DNA of 47,432 nt, from positions 1 to 47,432 of the forward strand of contig JAKFYB010000024.1 of the NCBI GenBank assembly GCA_021731085.1. Direction: 5' to 3'. A program made the translations under genes and the position numbers. Position 1 is the stretch's first letter. Each line of letters opens with the position of its first letter. A model generated the notes under the pieces. The model saw only the letters and a list, made by a program, of their open reading frames with translations, had not been told where the DNA came from and did not search any database. This stretch comes from Dehalococcoidia bacterium. Its GTDB lineage: Bacteria > Chloroflexota > Dehalococcoidia > DSTF01 > JACRBR01. Below are positions 25,075-32,582 of the stretch, in pieces.

Positions 25075-25561
25075 CCGCGGCTTGCAAGAGCGCCAGGCGC
25101 GGATCTGCGGGCTTCTTGTCTTGTTCTCGAATGAGGCGCACCGTTTCGGCGTCGCTTCCAGCCTGGATGGCCATGTTCGCGCCGATATCTGGATGGTACC
25201 GCAGACGCCAGAGGGCCTGCCTCCAGGCGCTCCCTGATTGCCGCGCGAGGTTCGCCTCAGCCCACGGTGCCGCGACGTGAAGGATGCGCTGCCAGAGGGT
25301 GACGTGGCCTTTGCCGCAGTCGTGGAGGAGGGCGGCGGCGAACAATGCGCGGTCTTCGTGGGGGGCGGACGCGCGCACGCGGCTGAGGACGACGATGCCG
25401 TGCTGTTGGTCTCGCAGCATCATGGTTTCGAACAGGGTTTGTTCTGCTGGCGTGAGCCAGTGGTAGGCAGCGGCGCGCTCGGTGGGCGTGACGCGCGAAC
25501 GTAAGGCGCCGAAGAACTGGCGGACGCGGTGCCACACTCGGCTGAGCGAGCGGGCGATCAC
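25064..25561 (-). CDS. HD-domain phosphohydrolase-like protein
   Basis: 165 residues from a GTG start that directly abuts the stop of the upstream protease gene. H54-G-I-V-V-L-S-R-V is the first HD histidine, A-A-A-L-L-H-D-C-G-K-G near 78-88 the HD pair, and Y-H-P-D-I-G-A near 127 the next metal histidine. The N-terminal 30 residues are basic and hydrophobic (W-H-R-V-R-Q-F-F-G-A-L-R-S-R), which may hold it at the membrane. Such HD proteins cleave phosphate esters of nucleotides or cyclic dinucleotides. No GYP motif. Substrate unknown. It is co-translated with tyrA (11-base overlap). Confidence 0.8.
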   Translation of the reverse strand: MIARSLSRVWHRVRQFFGALRSRVTPTERAAAYHWLTPAEQTLFETMMLRDQQHGIVVLSRVRASAPHEDRALFAAALLHDCGKGHVTLWQRILHVAAPWAEANLARQSGSAWRQALWRLRYHPDIGANMAIQAGSDAETVRLIREQDKKPADPRLALLQAADDA

Positions 25562-26281
25562 TTAGCCGACGCCTGTGAAGAGCTCAACGAGCCAGCTGAC
25601 GGCGGGCACCATGATGTCTGAGAGCGGGTTATACACCTCGCCGAAGTAGCCAGTGATGAACGGGATGCCGAAGATGAGCATCAGAAACGGTCCCACTCCG
25701 AACTGGCGGAGCTTGGCGAACTGCTCCGAGATCGGATCAGGGAGGACACCGAGCGCGACCTTGAAGCCATCGAGGGGTTCCAGCGGGATGAGGTTGAAGA
25801 CGCCGAGGATGCAACTGAGGTACACGGCGCCGGTGAGGAACAGGCCGATGTAGTCATCCAGCGACTCGACGCCAATGATCGTCGTGGAGAAGGGATTGAT
25901 GTAGGGGACAAGACCGAACTGGATCGGCAGGGCGAGGAGGAACGCTGCCGCAAAGTTCGAGAGGGGCCCGGCCGCAGAGACGAACAGCGTCGCCGTTTTG
26001 GGATCGGTCTTGAGGCCGTAGGGGTTGAACTGGACGGGCTTACCCCAGCCGAAGCCGATGAACAGCATCATCATCGTGCCGATGGGGTCGAGGTGGGCGA
26101 GGGGGTTGAGCGTGACGCGGCCCTGGCTGGCGGGTGTACGGTCGCCGAGCCTGTCTGCTATGAACGCGTGGCAGAACTCGTGGAAGGCGATGCCGATGAT
26201 GAGCGCGAAAAGCGTCGACGCGACAAGCGTGACGAACAGGGCGTTATCTTCGCCGATAAGGTCACTGTGGAGGAAAATCAA
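25562..26281 (-). CDS. site-2 protease family (M50) membrane metalloprotease
   Basis: 239 residues, about five or six membrane helices. The zinc motif H34-E35-F-C-H38 lies in the second helix, and the partner motif N-L-I-P-L-E-P-L-D-G near 170, with the aspartate ligand, lies in a later helix. This is the short M50 form without PDZ domains, related to YwhC/FtsH-linked S2P enzymes, which cut substrates inside the membrane. The start seems to be TTG at 26281; no ribosome site is clear. It is the first gene of the leftward operon that goes on to HD, tyrA, aroA and gmk. Why a protease leads aromatic genes is unclear. Confidence 0.9.
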   Translation of the reverse strand: MIFLHSDLIGEDNALFVTLVASTLFALIIGIAFHEFCHAFIADRLGDRTPASQGRVTLNPLAHLDPIGTMMMLFIGFGWGKPVQFNPYGLKTDPKTATLFVSAAGPLSNFAAAFLLALPIQFGLVPYINPFSTTIIGVESLDDYIGLFLTGAVYLSCILGVFNLIPLEPLDGFKVALGVLPDPISEQFAKLRQFGVGPFLMLIFGIPFITGYFGEVYNPLSDIMVPAVSWLVELFTGVG

Positions 26282-26306
26282 GCGGCGGGCACCTTCTTGT
26301 TTGGGG

Positions 26307-26329
26307 ACAGGTTACTGGGTACAGGTTAC
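26307..26329. repeat. direct repeat ACAGGTTAC in a divergent promoter
   Basis: ACAGGTTAC at 26307-26315 and 26321-26329, start to start 14 bases, in the region between the leftward protease gene and the rightward TetR gene. It might be a regulator site, or a short piece of a common tandem repeat. No binding is shown. Confidence 0.4.
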
Positions 26330-26417
26330 AGGCAGCGCCCGGGAACGCTCCGAAGCATCATCTCCCTGGGCACGGATGGCGTATGATCGAAGTACTGTCA
26401 TAGATGGAGGAGAACCT

Positions 26418-27044
26418 GTGAGCCCACGTCCTTATCGCCTTGGCCGGCGCGAAGCCAGCGTCGAAGAGACCCGGGAGCGCGTGATCGCTGCTGCCCGCGA
26501 GACGTTTTCCGAGGAAGGATTCTTCCAAGCCAGCCTGGATGACGTCGCGAGCCGAGCGGGTGTGGCGCGCGCGACGGTGTATTACCAGTTCAAGTCCAAG
26601 TTCGGGCTGCTGGAAGCGTCGATCGAAGGGACGTTGGAGGAGTCTTCGCGTGACCGTGTGCGTGGGGCCGTGGACATCGTCGACCCCGTGGATGCGCTGC
26701 GGACGTACGTGCGCGAGATATGCAAGTTCTGGGCACACGACTTCGTGTTCTATCGGAACGTGATCGGACTGGCATCGGTGGATCCGGAGGCGGCGAAGGC
26801 TGTCGACGAGTACGACTTCCGGCGACGCGAGCCCCTGTTGTTCCTGGCGAAGCGGTTGGACGACGCGGGTGTGCTGCGGCCAGAGCTGACGCAGAAGCAG
26901 GCGGCCGACACGATCTGGCTGCTGACGAACTTTCGGTCGTACGATCACCTGAGTTCGCGAGCAACATTGTCGCTGAAGAAGGCCACGAGCCTCGTGCTGG
27001 CGATGGTCGATGGCATACTCGTCGAGAACGCGCGGGCGCGATAG
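26418..27044 (+). CDS. TetR-family transcription regulator
   Basis: 208 residues, starting at GTG 26418 with GGAGGAGAACCT upstream. The TetR DNA-binding domain is at residues about 14-60: R-E-R-V-I-A-A-A-R-E-T-F-S-E-E-G-F, then S-L-D-D-V-A-S-R-A-G-V-A-R-A-T-V-Y-Y-Q-F-K-S-K. The frame is open well upstream but that part overlaps the protease gene on the other strand. The ligand-binding half has W-A-H-D-F-V-F-Y and no known signature. The gene is divergent from the protease operon and convergent with the flavin-reductase gene, so either may be a target. Confidence 0.9.
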   Translation: MSPRPYRLGRREASVEETRERVIAAARETFSEEGFFQASLDDVASRAGVARATVYYQFKSKFGLLEASIEGTLEESSRDRVRGAVDIVDPVDALRTYVREICKFWAHDFVFYRNVIGLASVDPEAAKAVDEYDFRRREPLLFLAKRLDDAGVLRPELTQKQAADTIWLLTNFRSYDHLSSRATLSLKKATSLVLAMVDGILVENARAR

Positions 27045-27058
27045 CCGCACGGTGCGCA

Positions 27059-27730
27059 CTACCCGCGCTCTTCGCGGTCCTTGGCTTCGGCCTGTCGTTC
27101 TTTTCTTTCCGCTGATTCTTCTTCGTCCACCAACTCTGCCGCGCCTGCTTCGATGTCGCGCTTGATGTCGGCGACGGCCGGTATGCGCGCTTCGAGACGC
27201 TCGCCGAGCGTGGCGTAGTAGTTCACGCCGAGATAGTGCAGAGGCTTCTCTTCGGGATCGGTGAGGAGCCAATTGTTGTCGAAGGCGTCTTGCTCGGCCG
27301 ATGCGGCGACGACCTTGCCGACGTACATCGTGTGATCGCCGACGGTGTATGCGTCCTGGATACCGCATTCGATCCAGCCCACGCAGCCCTCTAGCAGCGG
27401 CGCCTCGACGCGGCGGGCGCGGAAGGTCGGGAGCTTCGTGAGGTCGAACTTGTTGAGTTCCGAGCCGGTGACGGTGCCGAGGTACTGGCAGTGGTGGAGG
27501 AGTTCCTGCGTGGGGATGTTGAGGGCGAATTCCTCGCTGTAGCGGACCATGTCGTGGGTGTGGCGGCCCGGGTGGATGGCGACGCCGATGAGTGGCGGGT
27601 CGATGCTGAGGGGCGTGTAGAAGGCCAGCGGCATGACGTTCCAGTTGCCCCGCCACGATGTCGTGAGGAGGGCGACGGGGCCGCCGCCGAGCAACCTGCG
27701 GGCGTCCTTGTCGTCGATGCTGTGCCGCAT
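27059..27730 (-). CDS. flavin reductase-like domain protein
   Basis: 223 residues. ATG 27730 is chosen for GGAG seven bases upstream; two earlier candidates lack a site. The flavin reductase-like (DIM6/NTAB) split barrel is shown by G-G-G-P-V-A-L-L-T-T near 14-23, N-V-M-P-L-A-F-Y-T-P, the cofactor loop H-P-G-R-H-T-H-D-M-V-R, F-A-L-N-I-P and G-D-H-T-M-Y-V-G-K-V. These proteins bind FMN and reduce flavin or act on substrates directly. A coiled, Glu/Arg-rich 30-residue tail (E-E-E-S-A-E-R-K-E-R-Q) is extra. It ends 15 bases from the TetR stop. Confidence 0.87.
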   Translation of the reverse strand: MRHSIDDKDARRLLGGGPVALLTTSWRGNWNVMPLAFYTPLSIDPPLIGVAIHPGRHTHDMVRYSEEFALNIPTQELLHHCQYLGTVTGSELNKFDLTKLPTFRARRVEAPLLEGCVGWIECGIQDAYTVGDHTMYVGKVVAASAEQDAFDNNWLLTDPEEKPLHYLGVNYYATLGERLEARIPAVADIKRDIEAGAAELVDEEESAERKERQAEAKDREERG

Positions 27731-27894
27731 GTGGGTCTCCGTGAGCGAACGCAGTCGGAACCGTGTGTGCTTCGCCATCGTACGGGAAGGTGAGGCTTGA
27801 CGGTGGCGAGGGACAGTGCTGCGGCGAATGGCCGGTGCCGAAGCCTCGATGGTAAGATGCGCCGCACCCCTCACAGACTCGAACGGAGCCGTGA

Positions 27895-28548
27895 ATGTCG
27901 ATCCCACGCACACTGGTCCTTTTCGGCGCGTCCGCCGCACTCGTGCTCGCTGCGGCGGGCTGTGGAGGCGATGACAGCGGCGGCGGCACGCAACCTACGC
28001 CGGGCATCACGTCTATTTCGCAGTCCAGTGGCACCGGCGTGTCGTCGCTGGTGACGCCGTTCCCGACGCCGCAGGTGGCGGACAACCAGGTCGATTCCTC
28101 GGCAAGCAAGGGATATACGGCGACGCTGCCTGCGGGATGGAATTTCTATCCGAACCGTATCCAGACACGGGATGCCAGCGTGGATGTCGTGTTCGAGCCG
28201 CTGCGCGCGGGGGCAACAGCGCAGGCGAGCATCGCGATCAACTGCATCGTGACGAAGCAGGCGGATCAGGCGCAGCACGTTGCTGCTGAAGGCACGAAGA
28301 CGGCGCGCATCGGTACGAACTCCGAGATCGTGATGGGCGAGCGCGCGATCGCCGGCCTGACGGCGACGACGATCTCCTACCGGTTCGAGTCGCCGAACGA
28401 GCAGAACATCCCGCCGCTACGCAAGCAGGATGTCGTTTTCAGCAACGAGCGCTGCGATTGGATCATCACGATGACGACGCCGCTGGAGCAGGAGGCGGAG
28501 TTCGCGCCGGTGTTCGATGCGTTTCTGGATTCGTTCCGGCTGGCGTAG
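27895..28548 (+). CDS. lipoprotein with PsbP/Mog1-like domain, function unknown
   Basis: 217 residues with GGAG seven bases before the ATG. The lipobox is A-A-A-G-C with G-G-D-D after it, then a low-complexity linker of Ser, Thr, Pro and Gly to about residue 68. The folded part starts G-Y-T-A-T-L-P-A-G-W, the usual start of PsbP/Mog1-like domains, and ends with V-F-D-A-F-L-D-S-F-R, the typical last helix. The middle has two cysteines (I-N-C-I-V and N-E-R-C-D-W). Such lipoproteins are common in Chloroflexota; no activity is known. A TAAGAT box at 27853-27858 could be its -10 region. Confidence 0.75.
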   Translation: MSIPRTLVLFGASAALVLAAAGCGGDDSGGGTQPTPGITSISQSSGTGVSSLVTPFPTPQVADNQVDSSASKGYTATLPAGWNFYPNRIQTRDASVDVVFEPLRAGATAQASIAINCIVTKQADQAQHVAAEGTKTARIGTNSEIVMGERAIAGLTATTISYRFESPNEQNIPPLRKQDVVFSNERCDWIITMTTPLEQEAEFAPVFDAFLDSFRLA

Positions 28549-28583
28549 TTAGCGCATCGCGCACACCCGTACCGCTCAACGAC

Positions 28584-28610
28584 GGGCCGACACGTAGGTC
28601 GGCCCCTACG
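28584..28610. repeat. palindromic element, GGGCCGAC arms (copy 2), CCCTACG tail
   Basis: Same 24-base element as at 9447-9470 (GGGCCGAC, ACGTAG, GTCGGCCC), here followed by CCCTACG-type bases ending at 28610. It lies 36 bases after the lipoprotein stop and upstream of larC. Confidence 0.75.
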
Positions 28611-28639
28611 GTGTTCACGGTCGCATCGCCGGTGCGCCA

Positions 28640-28658
28640 TACAATGACCGGCGGAGGT
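28640..28658 (+). promoter_or_regulatory. -10 box and ribosome site of larC
   Basis: TACAAT at 28640-28645 and GGAGGT at 28653-28658, then TTG at 28662. The box overlaps an in-frame ATG at 28644, which therefore cannot be the start if this promoter is used, and the ribosome site sits four bases before the TTG. Confidence 0.45.
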
Positions 28659-28661
28659 GCT

Positions 28662-29873
28662 TTGACGCGCGTTGCTTATCTCGACTGTTTTTCTGGCGTT
28701 AGCGGCGACATGCTGCTGGGCGCGATCGTCGATGCGGACGTTGATGTTGCCGCGTTTGAGGCCGAGCTGCGGGCAGTGAACGTCGAGGGGTGGTCGCTGC
28801 GGGCGGAGCGGGTTTCGCGCGCGGGGATCGCGGCGACGCTCGTGCACGTCGATTTGGCCGAGAAGACGCAGCCGCACCGAAAGCTGCCGGATGTGCGCGC
28901 GATCATCGACGGGTCATCGCTGGCCGAGAGCGACAAGGCTGGTGCGACGGCGGTGTTTCGGCGGCTGGCGGAAGCAGAGGCGCGCGTTCACGGCACGTCT
29001 CCCGACAACATCGACTTTCACGAGGTCGGGGCGCTTGACGCGATCGTCGATGTGTGCGGCGCCGTGGTCGGTCTGCGGCTGTTGGGGATCGAGAAGGTGT
29101 ACTGCTCGGCGCTGCCGGCGGGGGGCGGGACGGCGCGCTCGCAGCATGGCGAGCTGCCGGTGCCGGCGCCGGCGACGCTGGAGCTGATGTCGATCGCCAA
29201 GGCTCCGATGGCTGCGTCCACCGGCGACAGGCCGATGGAGATGGTGACGCCGACCGGCGCGGCAATCGTGACGACGCTGGCGACGTTCGAGCGGCCGCCG
29301 ATGCATGTCGAGCGCGTGGCGTACGGGGCAGGCGGGCGGAATCCGGAAGGCTGGCCGAACGCTCTGCGGCTGTGGGTTGGCGAGGCAATCGAGCAGCCAA
29401 AGACGATGCTGCTCATCGAGACGAACATCGACGACATGAACCCGGAGATTCTCGGTTACGTGCAGGGGTTGCTGTTCGCGGCGGGTGCGGCCGACGTGTG
29501 GCTGCAGCCGGTGCAGATGAAGAAGCAGCGACCAGGTGTCGTCGTTTCGGTGATCTGCGCGGCGGAACGCGAGGACGTGATCGCGAGCATCCTGCTGCGC
29601 GAGACTTCGACGCTGGGTGTACGGGTCACTCCCGTCACGCGGCACGAGGCCGCGCGTGAGGTCGTCGAGTTCGAGAGCAGCCTGGGCCCGGCGGCAGTGA
29701 AGGTGAAGCGCCTTCCGGGCGAGGCGCCGCGCGTAGCGCCGGAGTATGAGGTTTGCCGCGAGCTCGCCGCACTGCATGGGATGCCGCTGGTAGAGGTGTA
29801 TCGGGTCGTGGAACGCGAGGCGCTGGAACGGCTGCGGATCGCACCGGATACACAAGACAAAGGACAGGTCTGA
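28662..29873 (+). CDS. larC: LarC, nickel-insertion protein for the nickel-pincer cofactor
   Basis: 403 residues. LarC is a CTP-dependent cyclometallase that inserts nickel into the pyridinium thiocarboxylate cofactor. It is one unbroken chain with both the LarC1 and LarC2 parts, which are split by a programmed frameshift in some lactobacilli. The N-terminus T-R-V-A-Y-L-D-C-F-S-G-V-S-G-D-M matches the family from TTG 28662. Further marks are N-I-D-F-H-E-V-G-A-x-D-A-I-V-D, T-P-T-G-A-A-I and E-T-N-I-D-D-M-N-P-E near residue 250. The stop codon lies inside a palindromic repeat (29862-29883), so the last few residues come from that element. LarE is 14 kb upstream on the same strand. Confidence 0.93.
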   Translation: MTRVAYLDCFSGVSGDMLLGAIVDADVDVAAFEAELRAVNVEGWSLRAERVSRAGIAATLVHVDLAEKTQPHRKLPDVRAIIDGSSLAESDKAGATAVFRRLAEAEARVHGTSPDNIDFHEVGALDAIVDVCGAVVGLRLLGIEKVYCSALPAGGGTARSQHGELPVPAPATLELMSIAKAPMAASTGDRPMEMVTPTGAAIVTTLATFERPPMHVERVAYGAGGRNPEGWPNALRLWVGEAIEQPKTMLLIETNIDDMNPEILGYVQGLLFAAGAADVWLQPVQMKKQRPGVVVSVICAAEREDVIASILLRETSTLGVRVTPVTRHEAAREVVEFESSLGPAAVKVKRLPGEAPRVAPEYEVCRELAALHGMPLVEVYRVVEREALERLRIAPDTQDKGQV

Positions 29874-29888
29874 AGACCTGTCCCTACG
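29862..29888. repeat. palindromic element overlapping the end of larC, CCCTACG tail
   Basis: GGACAGGTCT / AGACCTGTCC, a perfect 10-base stem with a 2-base loop, followed by CTACG to give the CCCTACG tail. The larC stop codon TGA is at 29871-29873, in the loop region. It lies between convergent genes (larC and the aldolase) and may work as a terminator. Confidence 0.7.
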
Positions 29889-29909
29889 TCTATGTGGTTC
29901 GCTTTGACC

Positions 29910-30863
29910 TCAGATCGAGAACTGATCCTTGCCTTCGTAGACGGCCATGGCTTCGTCGACGGTGTGGCCACCGTAGGTGATGGCGGAGATGGCGTTCGTC
30001 ATGAGGACGGCTTCGCGTAGGTTCTTCTGGTGGATGTTGCGGCCCGTCGCACTGCCGTAGGCGCCGGAGATATTGATCTGGTCGTGGAGGGTCTGGAGGA
30101 ACTTGCGGACGTCGGTGCTGCCGCCACCTGCGGTGATGACGCGCGTGCGTCCCGCCGCCTTCACGGCTTCCTGGAAGGCAACGGCGGGCGCGGTGCCATC
30201 CTCCGGCTTGGGATAGTTCACCTTCACGAAGTCAGCGCCCAATGTCGCGCCGAGGCCGGTGGCTCCGGCGATGAGGTGCGGATCCTGCTCTTTGGCGACG
30301 GCCGTTCCGCGGGGGTAGATCCATAGGACGGCGAGCATGCCGGCGCGGTGCGCTTTGAAGCAGGCCTGCGCCGCTTCGGCCATCTGCTCTGACTCGAACT
30401 CACTGCCGAGGTAGACGGTGTACCCGATCCCGACGACGTTCACGCCGTTGTCGCGAAGGGTCAGCGCGTCCTCAACGGAGACCCAGGCGCGACTGCGGGG
30501 ATCCTGCTGGCCGACCTTGATGAGGTGCGACTTGGAGTTGAGCTTCACGAGGTAAGGGACGGTGTCGTAGTCGCGAGCGTAGCGGGCGATGAGGCCGAGC
30601 TGCGTTGCGTAGCAACCGATGACGCCCTCCTTCGCGATACGAAACAGGTGCTCCGGGTCGGCGTCGTCATCGACGATAGCTGTGCCGTCGCTGAGGGCGC
30701 CGACAAAGTCGTCGTTGAGGTGCTCGACCTTCTGGTCGCCAGCGAAGAGCATGAGGCGGCCGGTGCCCTTGGTCATCGTCTGGAAATTCTTCTCGTAGAG
30801 GCCGACATTTGCGGACGGAACATCCGCAGGAACGTCTACCTTCGTCAGTGTTTGCGTCGTCAT
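29910..30863 (-). CDS. class I fructose-bisphosphate aldolase, DhnA family
   Basis: 317 residues. Schiff-base aldolase of the DhnA/archaeal type: A-G-D-Q-K-V-E-H-L near residue 41, Y-L-V-K-L-N-S-K-S near 105, L-W-I-Y-P-R-G near 180, D-F-V-K-V-N-Y-P near 212, which carries the lysine, and I-T-A-G-G-G-S-T-D near 244 for the sugar phosphate. The same family also includes 2-amino-3,7-dideoxyheptulosonate synthase of an alternative aromatic pathway, but a normal DAHP synthase is encoded at 34026, so a role in central sugar metabolism is more likely. A HAD-family gene lies just upstream in the same direction. Confidence 0.85.
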   Translation of the reverse strand: MTTQTLTKVDVPADVPSANVGLYEKNFQTMTKGTGRLMLFAGDQKVEHLNDDFVGALSDGTAIVDDDADPEHLFRIAKEGVIGCYATQLGLIARYARDYDTVPYLVKLNSKSHLIKVGQQDPRSRAWVSVEDALTLRDNGVNVVGIGYTVYLGSEFESEQMAEAAQACFKAHRAGMLAVLWIYPRGTAVAKEQDPHLIAGATGLGATLGADFVKVNYPKPEDGTAPAVAFQEAVKAAGRTRVITAGGGSTDVRKFLQTLHDQINISGAYGSATGRNIHQKNLREAVLMTNAISAITYGGHTVDEAMAVYEGKDQFSI

Positions 30864-30962
30864 CTCTTCGTCTCCTTAGCTGGTTCGCGGCGCGGGGCCA
30901 AACTACTGTTCGTCGGACGTGACAACGGCGCATGTTGCGCCGCTGTGCTTGCATCTTTTGCT

Positions 30963-31652
30963 CTACGCTCCCGATGCCGCTGCGGCGACGCGGGGCTTGA
31001 TGAGATCTTCCTTCTTGTACTGCAGCAGGTCGCTGAAGTTCTGGATGACGATGTCAGGCTTGTAGTCGACGGCGTGCTTGGGATCGAGCGCGTACTTGCC
31101 CTGCAGCACGTGAACCGTCGTGATGTGATCGCCCAGCGCAGCCTTGCTGCGCATGAGGATGCCGGGCTTGTCGTCGATGAGGACGTAGTGCTGGGCCGGG
31201 AACTGGCCGCGAAGGTTCGGCAGGAGCTTCTCCTTGTGGACGAAGATGTGCACACGGCCATCAACGGCCTCGGTGACGCCACAGGAGTGGATCTTCGCCG
31301 GCTGGAAGACGGCGTCGCCGTCCGAGACGACCAGCGGGAGGCCCATGTTGCGCAAATGGGCAACCGTCTCGAGGGCGTTGGGGTAGACGCGGGGCGCGAA
31401 GTCCCACTCGGCCAGCGCCTTCGCGGCTTCATCAATGGTGGGGTCGTCGGGGGACTCCGCCTTCATGCGCTTTATCTGCTCCCAGAAGTCGATGACGTCG
31501 AGCTCCTTGCGGACGACCTCGTAGAGCTCCCAGAAGCGGGCGGCGGTTTTCTCGCCGAGAATCCGCAGCATGGCGGCCTGCAAGTCCTGCTTCACGCCAT
31601 CGTTGTCAAGGATGGTGTTGTCGAGATCGATCATGAGTACGAGGTCGCGCAC
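30963..31652 (-). CDS. HAD-superfamily hydrolase
   Basis: 229 residues. Motif I is D-L-D-N-T-I-L-D near residues 9-16 (nucleophile D and acid D), motif II is V-V-S-D near 108-111, motif III lysine is in V-H-K-E-K and motif IV is L-I-D-D-K-P-G near 158. All four HAD motifs are present, so it is probably an active phosphatase. A cap domain of helices lies between motifs I and II. The gene precedes the aldolase by 99 bases in the same direction; a sugar-phosphate substrate would fit but is inference. Confidence 0.87.
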   Translation of the reverse strand: MRDLVLMIDLDNTILDNDGVKQDLQAAMLRILGEKTAARFWELYEVVRKELDVIDFWEQIKRMKAESPDDPTIDEAAKALAEWDFAPRVYPNALETVAHLRNMGLPLVVSDGDAVFQPAKIHSCGVTEAVDGRVHIFVHKEKLLPNLRGQFPAQHYVLIDDKPGILMRSKAALGDHITTVHVLQGKYALDPKHAVDYKPDIVIQNFSDLLQYKKEDLIKPRVAAAASGA

Positions 31653-31809
31653 GCGGTATTCCTCCGATGGGCATGGATTCTAGTGCCCTTTTGGACAGCC
31701 CCAGTATCTTATGCTCCCCATTCTGATAACGCGAGTGCCACCGGGGACGTTCAGGGACGTCAAGCAAGCGGGGACCCACGCTTCGTCTGGTCGTGGCGGA
31801 AGCTGCCGC

Positions 31810-31815
31810 TACACT
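31810..31815 (+). promoter_or_regulatory. -10 box close to the CPBP gene start
   Basis: TACACT ending eight bases before ATG 31824, with no ribosome site between, so this message is likely leaderless or nearly so. Confidence 0.35.
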
Positions 31816-31823
31816 GGCAGCCA

Positions 31824-32582
31824 ATGGGATACTCCGCCGAATTGCCCCCGAGTTCGTCCACCGTTGGCCCGGCCAACGTGCCCTGGAAGGCCAAGGACGT
31901 TGGGTTCGGCATCATCGGCTTCTTCGTCGTCTTCATCACGCCGCAGATACCGCTTGCGCTGCTTATCGGCGATGCGGAGAACCCTACTCGCAACGAGTAC
32001 GTGCTCGCCTGGATTGCGAATGGCGTGGCGTTTGCGGGGATCTTTGGCGTAGCTCTGTTCTTTTCGGTCCGTAGGCACCACGCGCCGATGTCAACGCTGG
32101 GCTTTAAGATGCCGACCCTGTCCACGCTCGGGTGGGGGGCGCTCGCACTGGTCGCTGCGTTCGTTGTGGCATTCATCTACGGCCTCGCGATGCAGGCGTT
32201 CGGGTGGGAACAGAAGTGCGACGATCAGATACCAATCGACATTCGGCGCGACGCCCTCTTGCTGGGATTGTTCTCCGCGCAGGCCGTCGTGATGGCGCCG
32301 CTTGCTGAGGAGACGTTCTTCCGTGGGTTCTCGTTCGCGGGGCTTGGCCGGAGCTGGGGGACTCCCGCTGGCATTGTGCTGAGCGGCGCGCTCTTTGGCG
32401 CAGCGCACCTTCTCGGCAATCCGTATCTCTACAAGACCTTTCTGCTGTTCTCGCTGGTCGGATGCATCTTCGCGATCGCGTACTGGAGGAGCGGCAACCT
32501 TTGGAGTTCGATAGGGACGCACTTTGTGTTCAACCTCATCAGCGTGATCTCAATCGCTGCCACGGAGTGCGACCCGTCATGA
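31824..32582 (+). CDS. CPBP-family intramembrane metalloprotease
   Basis: 252 residues with about seven or eight membrane segments. The CPBP (CAAX protease/bacteriocin-processing, Abi) motifs are complete: E162-E163-T-F-F-R167 in motif 1, F191-G-A-A-H195 in motif 2 and H233-F-V-F-N237 in motif 3. These enzymes cut proteins within the membrane, some at CAAX tails, some in bacteriocin immunity. ATG 31824 is chosen because the protein's N-terminus starts there and the upstream frame is antisense noise over the aldolase and HAD genes. Its stop overlaps the trpA start (ATGA), so it is translated with trpA, an odd pairing. Confidence 0.88.
   Translation: MGYSAELPPSSSTVGPANVPWKAKDVGFGIIGFFVVFITPQIPLALLIGDAENPTRNEYVLAWIANGVAFAGIFGVALFFSVRRHHAPMSTLGFKMPTLSTLGWGALALVAAFVVAFIYGLAMQAFGWEQKCDDQIPIDIRRDALLLGLFSAQAVVMAPLAEETFFRGFSFAGLGRSWGTPAGIVLSGALFGAAHLLGNPYLYKTFLLFSLVGCIFAIAYWRSGNLWSSIGTHFVFNLISVISIAATECDPS

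Noticed and set aside
26358-28109. Long leftward open frame of 583 codons.
   Set aside because: It runs opposite the TetR gene and out of phase with the flavin reductase gene, both of which show clear family motifs. Its own translation is rich in Arg, His and Pro as expected of an antisense frame in GC-rich DNA.
29910-30863. Could the DhnA-type aldolase be the first enzyme of the alternative aromatic pathway?
   Set aside because: A complete DAHP synthase is encoded 3 kb away, which makes the alternative route unnecessary.
30525-31823. N-terminal extension of the CPBP protease frame.
   Set aside because: The extension lies antisense over the aldolase and HAD genes; the protease homology starts at ATG 31824.
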